A stretch of DNA of 64,000 nt from assembly GCA_963691705.1 (NCBI GenBank), contig OY829543.1, forward strand, positions 26,187,523-26,251,522. The letters run 5' to 3'. A program made the translations under genes and the position numbers. Positions within the stretch are counted from its first letter, which is position 1; the number at the start of each line of letters is the position of its first letter. The DNA is from Viola odorata. Its lineage: Eukaryota > Streptophyta > Magnoliopsida > Malpighiales > Violaceae. Shown here piece after piece: positions 1-10,500 of the stretch. The notes below the pieces were generated by a model. That model was not told the DNA's origin. It made no database searches and worked only from the letters and a program-made list of their open reading frames with translations.

Positions 1-946
1 CGCGCCTAAGCCATCCGAGGTCATGCGCTAGCTCTCCAAGCCAATGTCTTCAAGCCCGCGGTCAAGGCCTTAAGTAAAGGGTAGTTTAGGGTTATTTCAT
101 GTAATAATTCCCAAGCCTACTCTTCGCCCATGAAAGAAAAATCTTTGTCTTTTGAAGTCTACAGACTTATTTTCACATCATCACTTTGAATTACCTTTTA
201 GTTATTTTCCAACCCTTTTCCATAGTGCTGATGCATATCTCTCCTATGTAGGTACTTTGTGTGACATTCGCAAAGGAATGGAGCCCGTAGATTCGAGGAC
301 GAAGTCATTTGAAGAGGGAGGAGATGATACGAACATGAGGGCTCTCACTCGTATCCACGTGAAGACCTCATGGATATGCCGCGCAAGCCATGAGGAATGC
401 CGCGCGAAGTCCTCGCAAACCATGAAGACATGCGTGCACCATGCGCGCCAACCCTAGCATCCCATGAAGTCCCCGCGCCTAAGCCATCCGAGGCCTTGCG
501 GTAGCTCTCCAAGCCAATCCCTTCAAGCCCGCGGTCAAGGCCTTAAGTGAAGGGTGGTTTAGGGTTATTTCATGTAATAATTCCCAAGCCTACTCTTCGC
601 CCATGGGAGAAAAATCCTTGTCTTTTGAAGTCTACAGACTTATTTTCACATCATCGCTTTGAATTACCTTTTAGTTAATTTCCAACCCTTTTCCATAGTG
701 CTGATGCATATCTCTCCTATGTAGGTACTTTGTGTGACATTCGCAAAGGAATGGAGCCCGCAGATTCGAGGACGAATCCATTTGAAGAGGGAGTAGATGA
801 TACGAGCATGAGGGCTCTCACTCGTATCCATGTGAAGACCTAACGGATAGGCCGCGCCAGCCGTGAGGAATGCCGCGCCAAGTCCTCGCAAACCATGAAG
901 TCATGCGCGCACCAGGCGCGCCAACCCTAGCATCCCATGAAGTCCC

Positions 947-1419
947 CACGCCTAAGCCATCCGAGGCCTTGCGCTAGCTCTCCAAGCCAATCTCTTCAAG
1001 CCCGCGGTCAAAGCCTTAAGTGAAGGGTGGTTTAGGGTTATTTCATGTAATAATTCCCAAGCCTACTCTTCGCCCATGGGAGAAAATTCCTTGTCTTCTT
1101 AAGTCTACAGACTTATTTTCACTTCATCGCTTTGAGTTACCTTTCAGTTATTTTCCAACTCTTTTCCATAGTGCTGATGCATATCTCTCCTATGTAGGTA
1201 CTTTGTGTGACATTCGCAAAGGAATGGAGCCCGCAGATTCGAGAACGAATCCATTTGAAGAGGGAGTAGATGATACGAGCATGAGGGCTCTCACTCGTAT
1301 CCACGTGAAGACCTCACGGATAGGCCGCGCCAGCCGTGAGGAATGCCGCGCCAAGTCCTCGCATACCATGAAGTCATGCGCGCACCAGGCGCGCCAACCC
1401 TAGCATCCCATGAAGTCCC
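947..1419 (+). repeat. Representative satellite monomer (subtype A) with its internal landmarks
   Basis: One 473-bp monomer used as a reference. The telomere-like box TTTAGGGTT is at 1031-1039. A short inverted repeat TAAGTCT-AC-AGACTTA is at 1100-1115. The inverted repeat GATTCG-AGAA-CGAATC is at 1236-1251. A purine tract is at 1257-1270. TGATACGAG begins at 1271, where a retroelement LTR would start, and forms an imperfect hairpin with CTCGTATC at 1294-1301 (inner arms TGAG/CTCA, loop GGCT). The GC-rich half carries repeated GCCGCGCCA and CATGAAGTC words. A 127-codon frame (1020-1403) recurs in many monomers but is not credible as a gene, except that its DSRTNPFEEG.DDTS stretch looks like a retroelement relic. 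Confidence 0.9.
1257..1279 (+). other. PPT-like tract and LTR-start-like junction within the satellite monomer
   Basis: GAAGAGGGAGTAGA followed by TGATACGAG. The resident retrotransposon, read on its own (minus) strand, ends its internal region with GAAGGGAAAGGTGA immediately followed by its LTR start TGATACGATC. Both are preceded by GATTCGAGGACGAATCC (A or G varies in the satellite). The same junction recurs in essentially every monomer, as GGAGGAGA or GGAGTAGA. I infer that this is a fossil polypurine tract and LTR boundary. It is not expected to be active. Confidence 0.75.
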
Positions 1420-2837
1420 CGCGCCTAAGCCATCCGAGGTCATGCGCTAGCTCTCCAAGCCAATGTCTTCAAGCCCGCGGTCAAGGCCTTAAGTAAAGGG
1501 TAGTTTAGGGTTATTTCATGTAATAATTCCCAAGCCTACTCTTCGCCCATGAAAGAAAAATCTTTGTCTTTTGAAGTCTACAGACTTATTTTCACATCAT
1601 CACTTTGAATTACCTTTTAGTTATTTTCCAACCCTTTTCCATAGTGCTGATGCATATCTCTCCTATGTAGGTACTTTGTGTGACATTCGCAAAGGAATGG
1701 AGCCCGTAGATTCGAGGACGAAGTCATTTGAAGAGGGAGGAGATGATACGAACATGAGGGCTCTCACTCGTATCCACGTGAAGACCTCATGGATATGCCG
1801 CGCAAGCCATGAGGAATGCCGCGCGAAGTCCTCGCAAACCATGAAGACATGCGTGCACCATGCGCGCCAACCCTAGCATCCCATGAAGTCCCCGCGCCTA
1901 AGCCATCCGAGGCCTTGCGGTAGCTCTCCAAGCCAATCCCTTCAAGCCCGCGGTCAAGGCCTTAAGTGAAGGGTGGTTTAGGGTTATTTCATGTAATAAT
2001 TCCCAAGCCTACTCTTCGCCCATGGGAGAAAAATCCTTGTCTTTTGAAGTCTACAGACTTATTTTCACATCATCGCTTTGAATTACCTTTTAGTTAATTT
2101 CCAACCCTTTTCCATAGTGCTGATGCATATCTCTCCTATGTAGGTACTTTGTGTGACATTCGCAAAGGAATGGAGCCCGCAGATTCGAGGACGAATCCAT
2201 TTGAAGAGGGAGTAGATGATACGAGCATGAGGGCTCTCACTCGTATCCATGTGAAGACCTAACGGATAGGCCGCGCCAGCCGTGAGGAATGCCGCGCCAA
2301 GTCCTCGCAAACCATGAAGTCATGCGCGCACCAGGCGCGCCAACCCTAGCATCCCATGAAGTCCCCACGCCTAAGCCATCCGAGGCCTTGCGCTAGCTCT
2401 CCAAGCCAATCTCTTCAAGCCCGCGGTCAAAGCCTTAAGTGAAGGGTGGTTTAGGGTTATTTCATGTAATAATTCCCAAGCCTACTCTTCGCCCATGGGA
2501 GAAAATTCCTTGTCTTCTTAAGTCTACAGACTTATTTTCACTTCATCGCTTTGAGTTACCTTTCAGTTATTTTCCAACTCTTTTCCATAGTGCTGATGCA
2601 TATCTCTCCTATGTAGGTACTTTGTGTGACATTCGCAAAGGAATGGAGCCCGCAGATTCGAGAACGAATCCATTTGAAGAGGGAGTAGATGATATGAGCA
2701 TGAGGGCTCTCACTCGTATCCACGTGAAGACCTCATGGATAGGCCGCGCAAGACATGAGGAATGTCGGGCCAAGTCCTCGCAAACCATGAACATATGCGT
2801 GCACCTGGCGCGCAACCCTAGTTTCCCATGAAGTCCC

Positions 2838-3566
2838 CGCGCCTAAGCCATCCAAGACCTTGCGCTAGCTCTCCAAGCCAATCTCTTCAGGCCCGCGGTC
2901 AAGGCGTTAAGTAAAGGGTAGTTTAGGGTTATTTCATGTAATAATTCCCAACCCTACTCTTCGCCCATGGGAGAAAATTCCTTGTGTTTTGAAGTCTACA
3001 GACTTATTTTCCCATCATCGCTTTGAGTTACCTTTTAGTTATTTTCCAACTCTTTTCCATAGTGCTGATGCATAACTCTTCTATGTAGGTACTTTGTGTG
3101 ACTTTCGCAAAGGAATGGATCGCGCAGATTCGAGAACGAATCCATTTGAAGAGGGAGGAGATGATACGAGCATGAGGGCTCTCACTCGTATCCATGTGAA
3201 GACCTCACGGATAGGCCGCGCAAGACATGAGGAATGTCGGGCCAAGTCCTCGCAAACCATGAACATATGCGTGCACCTGGCGCGCAACCCTAGTTTCCCA
3301 TGAAGTCCCCGCGCCTAAGCCATCCAAGACCTTGCGATAGCTCTCCAAGCCAATCTCTTCAGGCCCGCGGTCACGGCCTTAAGTAAAGGGTAGTTTAGGG
3401 TTATTTCATGTAATAATTCCCAAGCCTACTCTTCGCCCATGGGAGAAAAATCCTTGTCTTTTGAAGTCTACAGACTTATTTTCACATCATCGCTTTGAAT
3501 TACCTTTTAGTTATTTTCCAACCCTTTTCCATAGTGCTGATGCATATCTCTCCTATGTAGGTACTT
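2838..3566 (+). repeat. Satellite monomers of C and D type between two local amplifications
   Basis: A 472-bp C-type monomer (2838-3309) ends with CCTGGCGCGCAACCC, one base shorter than the usual CCAGGCGCGCCAACCC. A D-type monomer follows and carries the GATTCGTTGACGAATCC variant that seeds the next duplicated block. No gene. Confidence 0.8.
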
Positions 3567-6500
3567 TGTGTGACATTCCCAAAGGAATGGAGCCCGCAGA
3601 TTCGTTGACGAATCCATTTGAAGAGGGAGTAGATGATACGAGCATGAGGGCTCTCACTCGTATCCATGTGAAGACCTCACGGATAGGTCGCGCCAGCCGT
3701 GAGGAATGCCGCGCCAAGTCCTCGCAAACCATGAAGTCATGCGCGCACCAGGCGCGCCAACCCTAGCATCCCATGAAGTCCCCACGCCTAAGCCATCCGA
3801 GGCCTTGCGCTAGCTCTCCAAGCCAATCTCTTCAAGCCCGCGGTCAAAGCCTTAAGTAAAGGGTGGTTTAGGGTTATTTCATGTAATAATTCCCAAGCCT
3901 ACTCTTCGCCCATGGGAGAAAATTCCTTGTGTGTTGAAGTCTACAGACTTATTTTCCCATCATCGCTTTGAGTTACCTTTCAGTTATTTTCCAACTCTTT
4001 TCCATAGTGCTGATGCATATCTCTTCTATGTAGGTACTTTGTGTGACATTCGCAAAGGAATGGATCGCGCAGATTCGAGGACGAATCCATTTGAAGAGGG
4101 AGGAGATGATACGAACATGAGGGCTCTCACTCGTATCCACGTGAAGACCTCATGGATATGCCGCGCAAGCCATGAGGAATGCCGCGCGAAGTCCTCGCAA
4201 ACCATGAAGACATGCGTGCACCAGGCGCGCCAACCCTAGCATCCCATGAAGTCCCCGTGCCTAAGCCATCCGAGGCCTTGCGGTAGCTCTCCAAGCCAAT
4301 CCCTTCAAGCCCCCGGTCAAGGCCTTAAGTGAAGGGTGGTTTAGGGTTATTTCATGTAATAATTCCCAAGCCTACTCTTCGCCCATGGGAGAAAATTCCT
4401 TGTGTGTTGAAGTCTACAGACTTATTTTCACATCATCGCTTTGAATTACCTTTTAGTTATTTTCCAACCCTTTTCCATAGTGCTGATGCATATCTCTCCT
4501 ATGTAGGTACTTTGTGTGACATTCCCAAAGGAATGGAGCCCGCAGATTCGTTGACGAATCCATTTGAAGAGGGAGTAGATGATACGAGCATGAGGGCTCT
4601 CACTCGTATCCATGTGAAGACCTCACGGATAGGCCGCGCCAGCCGTGAGGAATGCCGCGCCAAGTCCTCGCAAACCATGAAGTCATGCGCGCACCAGGCG
4701 CGCCAACCCTAGCATCCCATGAAGTCCCCACGCCTAAGCCATCCGAGGCCTTGCGCTAGCTCTCCAAGCCAATCTCTTCAAGCCCGCGGTCAAAGCCTTA
4801 AGTAAAGGGTGGTTTAGGGTTATTTCATGTAATAATTCCCAAGCCTACTCTTCGCCCATGGGAGAAAATTCCTTGTGTGTTGAAGTCTACAGACTTATTT
4901 TCCCATCATCGCTTTGAGTTACCTTTCAGTTATTTTCCAACTCTTTTCCATAGTGCTGATGCATATCTCTTCTATGTAGGTACTTTGTGTGACATTCGCA
5001 AAGGAATGGAGCCCGCAGATTCGAGGACGAATCCATTTGAAGAGGGAGTAGATGATACGAGCATGAGGGCTCTCACTCGTATCCATGTGAAGACCTAACG
5101 GATAGGCCGCGCCAGCCGTGAGGAATGCCGCGCCAAGTCCTCGCAAACCATGAAGTCATGCGCGCACCAGGCGCGCCAACCCTAGCATCCCATGAAGTCC
5201 CCACGCCTAAGCTATCCGAGGCCTTGCGCTAGCTCTCCAAGCCAATCTCTTCAAGCCCGCGGTCAAAGCCTTAAGTGAAGGGTGGTTTAGGGTTATTTCA
5301 TGTAATAATTCCCAAGCCTACTCTTCGCCCATGGGAGAAAATTCCTTGTCTTCTTAAGTCTACAGACTTATTTTCACTTCATCGCTTTGAGTTACCTTTC
5401 AGTTATTTTCCAACTCTTTTCCATAGTGCTGATGCATATCTCTCCTATGTAGGTACTTTGTGTGACATTCCCAAAGGAATGGAGCCCGCAGATTCGTTGA
5501 CGAATCCATTTGAAGAGGGAGTAGATGATACGAGCATGAGGGCTCTCACTCGTATCCATGTGAAGACCTCACGGATAGGTCGCGCCAGCCGTGAGGAATG
5601 CCGCGCCAAGTCCTCGCAAACCATGAAGTCATGCGCGCACCAGGCGCGCCAACCCTAGCATCCCATGAAGTCCCCACGCCTAAGCCATCCGAGGCCTTGC
5701 GCTAGCTCTCCAAGCCAATCTCTTCAAGCCCGCGGTCAAAGCCTTAAGTAAAGGGTGGTTTAGGGTTATTTCATGTAATAATTCCCAAGCCTACTCTTCG
5801 CCCATGGGAGAAAATTCCTTGTGTGTTGAAGTCTACAGACTTATTTTCCCATCATCGCTTTGAGTTACCTTTCAGTTATTTTCCAACTCTTTTCCATAGT
5901 GCTGATGCATATCTCTTCTATGTAGGTACTTTGTGTGACATTCGCAAAGGAATGGATCGCGCAGATTCGAGGACGAATCCATTTGAAGAGGGAGGAGATG
6001 ATACGAACATGAGGGCTCTCACTCGTATCCACGTGAAGACCTCATGGATATGCCGCGCAAGCCATGAGGAATGCCGCGCGAAGTCCTCGCAAACCATGAA
6101 GACATGCGTGCACCAGGCGCGCCAACCCTAGCATCCCATGAAGTCCCCGTGCCTAAGCCATCCGAGGCCTTGCGGTAGCTCTCCAAGCCAATCCCTTCAA
6201 GCCCCCGGTCAAGGCCTTAAGTGAAGGGTGGTTTAGGGTTATTTCATGTAATAATTCCCAAGCCTACTCTTCGCCCATGGGAGAAAATTCCTTGTGTGTT
6301 GAAGTCTACAGACTTATTTTCACATCATCGCTTTGAATTACCTTTTACTTATTTTCCAACCCTTTTCCATAGTGCTGATGCATATCTCTCCTATGTAGGT
6401 ACTTTGTGTGACATTCCCAAAGGAATGGAGCCCGCAGATTCGTTGACGAATCCATTTGAAGAGGGAGTAGATGATACGAGCATGAGGGCTCTCACTCGTA

Positions 6501-7350
6501 TCCATGTGAAGACCTCACGGATAGGCCGCGCCAGCCGTGAGGAATGCCGCGCCAAGTCCTCGCAAACCATGAAGTCATGCGCGCACCAGGCGCGCCAACC
6601 CTAGCATCCCATGAAGTCCCCACGCCTAAGCCATCCGAGGCCTTGCGCTAGCTCTCCAAGCCAATCTCTTCAAGCCCGCGGTCAAAGCCTTAAGTAAAGG
6701 GTGGTTTAGGGTTATTTCATGTAATAATTCCCAAGCCTACTCTTCGCCCATGGGAGAAAATTCCTTGTGTGTTGAAGTCTACAGACTTATTTTCCCATCA
6801 TCGCTTTGAGTTACCTTTCAGTTATTTTCCAACTCTTTTCCATAGTGCTGATGCATATCTCTTCTATGTAGGTACTTTGTGTGACATTCGCAAAGGAATG
6901 GAGCCCGCAGATTCGAGGACGAATCCATTTGAAGAGGGAGTAGATGATACGAGCATGAGGGCTCTCACTCGTATCCATGTGAAGACCTAACGGATAGGCC
7001 GCGCCAGCCGTGAGGAATGCCGCGCCAAGTCCTCGCAAACCATGAAGTCATGCGCGCACCAGGCGCGCCAACCCTAGCATCCCATGAAGTCCCCACGCCT
7101 AAGCTATCCGAGGCCTTGCGCTAGCTCTCCAAGCCAATCTCTTCAAGCCCGCGGTCAAAGCCTTAAGTGAAGGGTGGTTTAGGGTTATTTCATGTAATAA
7201 TTCCCAAGCCTACTCTTCGCCCATGGGAGAAAATTCCTTGTCTTCTTAAGTCTACAGACTTATTTTCACTTCATCGCTTTGAGTTACCTTTCAGTTATTT
7301 TCCAACTCTTTTCCATAGTGCTGATGCATATCTCTCCTATGTAGGTACTT
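3567..7350 (+). repeat. Four-monomer (1892-bp) near-identical tandem duplication
   Basis: Landmarks at 3931, 4329 and 4877 recur at 5823, 6221 and 6769, exactly 1892 bp apart, with the same private variants (CATTCCCAAAGG, GATTCGTTGACG, CCCCCGGTCAAGG, AAGCTATCCGAGG). By eye the only difference I noted is G to C near 6349. The copies diverge outside roughly 3567 and 7350, so the boundaries are approximate. This is a very recent unequal exchange within the array. Confidence 0.82.
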
Positions 7351-7566
7351 TGTGTGACATTCGCAAAGGAATGGAGCCCGCAGATTCGAGAACGAATCCA
7401 TTTGAAGAGGGAGTAGATGATACGAGCATGAGGGCTCTCACTCGTATCCACGTGAAGACCTCACGGATAGGCCGCGCCAGCCGTGAGGAATGCCGCGCCA
7501 AGTCCTCGCATACCATGAAGTCATGCGCGCACCAGGCGCGCCAACCCTAGCATCCCATGAAGTCCC

Positions 7567-10500
7567 CGCGCCTAAGCCATCCGAGGTCATGCGCTAGCTC
7601 TCCAAGCCAATGTCTTCAAGCCCGCGGTCAAGGCCTTAAGTAAAGGGTAGTTTAGGGTTATTTCATGTAATAATTCCCAAGCCTACTCTTCGCCCATGGG
7701 AGAAAATTCCTTGTGTGTTGAAGTCTACAGACTTATTTTCCCATCATCGCTTTGAGTTACCTTTTTGTTATTTTCCAACTCTTTTCCATAGTGCTGATGC
7801 ATAACTCTTCTATGTAGGTACTTTGTGTGACATTCGCAAAGGAATGGAGCCCGCAGATTCGAGGACGAAGTCATTTGAAGAGGGAGGAGATGATACGAAC
7901 ATGAGGGCTCTCACTCGTATCCACGTGAAGACCTCATGGATATGCCGCGCAAGCCATGAGGAATGCCGCGCGAAGTCCTCGCAAACCATGAAGACATGCG
8001 TGCACCAGGCGCGCCAACCCTAGCATCCCATGAAGTCCCCGCGCCTAAGCCATCCGAGGCCTTGCGGTAGCTCTCCAAGCCAATCCCTTCAAGCCCGCGG
8101 TCAAGGCCTTAAGTGAAGGGTGGTTTAGGGTTATTTCATGTAATAATTCCCAAGCCTACTCTTCGCCCATGGGAGAAAATTCCTTGTGTGTTGAAGTCTA
8201 CAGACTTATTTTCCCATCATCGCTTTGAGTTACCTTTTAGTTATTTTCCAACTCTTTTCCATAGTGCTGATGCATAACTCTTCTATGTAGGTACTTTGTG
8301 TGACATTCGCAAAGGAATGGATCGCGCAGATTCGAGAACGAATCCATTTGAAGAGGGAGGAGATGATACGAGCATGAGGGCTCTCACTCGTATCCACGTG
8401 AAGACCTCATGGATAGGCCGCGCAAGACATGAGGAATGTCGGGCCAAGTCCTCGCAAACCATGAAGACATGCGTGCACCTGGCGCGCAACCCTAGTTTCC
8501 CATGAAGTCCCCGCGCCTAAGCCATCCGAGACCTTGCGCTAGCTCTCCAAGCCAATCTCTTCAGGCCCACTGTCAAGGCCTTAAGTAAAGGGTAGTTTAG
8601 GGTTATTTCATGTAATAATTCCCAAGCCTACTCTTCGCCCATGGGAGAAAAATCCTTGTCTTTTGAGCTCTACAGACTTATTTTCACATCATCGCTTTGA
8701 ATTACCTTTTAGTTATTTTCCAACCCTTTTCCATAGTGCTGATGCATATCTCTCCTATGTAAGTACTTTGTGTGACATTCGCAAAGGAATGGAGCCCGCA
8801 GATTCGAGGACGAATCCATTTGAAGAGGGAGTAGATGATACGAGCATGAGGGCTCTCACTCGTATCCATGTGAAGACCTAACGGACATGCCGCGCCAGCC
8901 GTGAGGAATGCCGCGCCAAGTCCTCGCAAACCATGAAGTCATGCGCGCACCAGGCGCGCCAACCCTAGCATCCCATGAAGTCCCCACGCCTAAGCCATCC
9001 GAGGCCTTGCGCTAGCTCTCCAAGCCAATCTCTTCAAGCCCGCGGTCAAAGCCTTAAGTGAAGGGTTGTTTAGGGTTATTTCATGTAATAATTCCCAAGC
9101 CTACTCTTCGCCCATGGGAGAAAATTCCTTGTCTTCTTAAGTCTACAGACTTATTTTCACTTCATCGCTTTGAGTTACCTTTCAGTTATTTTCCAACTCT
9201 TTTCCATAGTGCTGATGCATATCTCTCCTATGTAGGTACTTTGTGTGACATTCGCAAAGGAATGGAGCCCGCAGATTCGAGAACGAATCCATTTGAAGAG
9301 GGAGTAGATGATACGAGCATGAGGGCTCTCACTCGTATCCACGTGAAGACCTCACGGATAGGCCGCGCCAGCCGTGAGGAATGCCGCGCCAAGTCCTCGC
9401 ATACCATGAAGTCATGCGCGCACCAGGCGCGCCAACCCTAGCATCCCATGAAGTCCCCACGCCTAAGCCATCCGAGGCCTTGCGCTAGCTCTCCAAGCCA
9501 ATCTCTTCAAGCCCGCGGTCAAAGCCTTAAGTGAAGGGTTGTTTAGGGTTATTTCATGTAATAATTCCCAAGCCTACTCTTCGCCCATGGGAGAAAATTC
9601 CTTGTCTTCTTAAGTCTACAGACTTATTTTCACTTCATCGCTTTGAGTTACCTTTCAGTTATTTTCCAACTCTTTTCCATAGTGCTGATGCATATCTCTC
9701 CTATGTAGGTACTTTGTGTGACATTCGCAAAGGAATGGAGCCCGCAGATTCGAGAACGAATCCATTTGAAGAGGGAGTAGATGATACGAGCATGAGGGCT
9801 CTCACTCGTATCCACGTGAAGACCTCACGGATAGGCCGCGCCAGCCGTGAGGAATGCCGCGCCAAGTCCTCGCATACCATGAAGTCATGCGCGCACCAGG
9901 CGCGCCAACCCTAGCATCCCATGAAGTCCCCGCGCCTAAGCCATCCGAGGTCATGCGCTAGCTCTCCAAGCCAATGTCTTCAAGCCCGCGGTCAAGGCCT
10001 TAAGTAAAGGGTAGTTTAGGGTTATTTCATGTAATAATTCCCAAGCCTACTCTTCGCCCATGGGAGAAAATTCCTTGTGTGTTGAAGTCTACAGACTTAT
10101 TTTCCCATCATCGCTTTGAGTTACCTTTTTGTTATTTTCCAACTCTTTTCCATAGTGCTGATGCATAACTCTTCTATGTAGGTACTTTGTGTGACATTCG
10201 CAAAGGAATGGAGCCCGCAGATTCGAGGACGAAGTCATTTGAAGAGGGAGGAGATGATACGAACATGAGGGCTCTCACTCGTATCCACGTGAAGACCTCA
10301 TGGATATGCCGCGCAAGCCATGAGGAATGCCGCGCGAAGTCCTCGCAAACCATGAAGACATGCGTGCACCAGGTGCGCCAACCCTAGCATCCCATGAAGT
10401 CCCCGCGCCTAAGCCATCCGAGGCCTTGCGGTAGCTCTCCAAGCCAATCCCTTCAAGCCCGCGGTCAAGGCCTTAAGTGAAGGGTGGTTTAGGGTTATTT

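Larger units (their letters stand above)
1..2838 (+). repeat. Three-monomer (1419-bp) tandem duplication
   Basis: Monomers at 1-1419 recur at 1420 onward in the order B, D, A. The translated landmarks at 152-457 and 1571-1876, and at 664-891 and 2083-2310, are identical. Identity holds to about 2690, where the third monomer of the second copy switches to the C-type tail (CATGAGGAATGTCGGGCC). The left boundary lies at or before the window edge. Confidence 0.85.

Noticed and set aside
664..891. Recurring minus-strand frames of 61-75 codons in the satellite
   Set aside because: They overlap the plus-strand frames in the same repeated DNA, resemble no family I know, and have no promoter context.
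1031..1039. TTTAGGGTT in each monomer, as a sign of telomeric or subtelomeric origin
   Set aside because: Only a little more than one heptamer is present per monomer with no tandem TTTAGGG run, so it is not telomere DNA. A subtelomeric location cannot be inferred from it.
1236..1251. CENP-B-box-like motif starting TTCG in the satellite
   Set aside because: The fixed A and CGGG positions of the CENP-B box are not matched, and plants are not known to use that box in this way.
1020..1403. Recurring 127-codon frames (and 66-158-codon versions) in nearly every monomer, suggesting a tandem gene family
   Set aside because: The period is not a multiple of three, frames start in different subtypes at different Mets, several are ended by point changes (TAACGG, CGTAAACC), and many differences change amino acids. 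They are by-products of a repeated sequence. Only the DSRTNPFEEG.DDTS stretch has a plausible coding ancestry.
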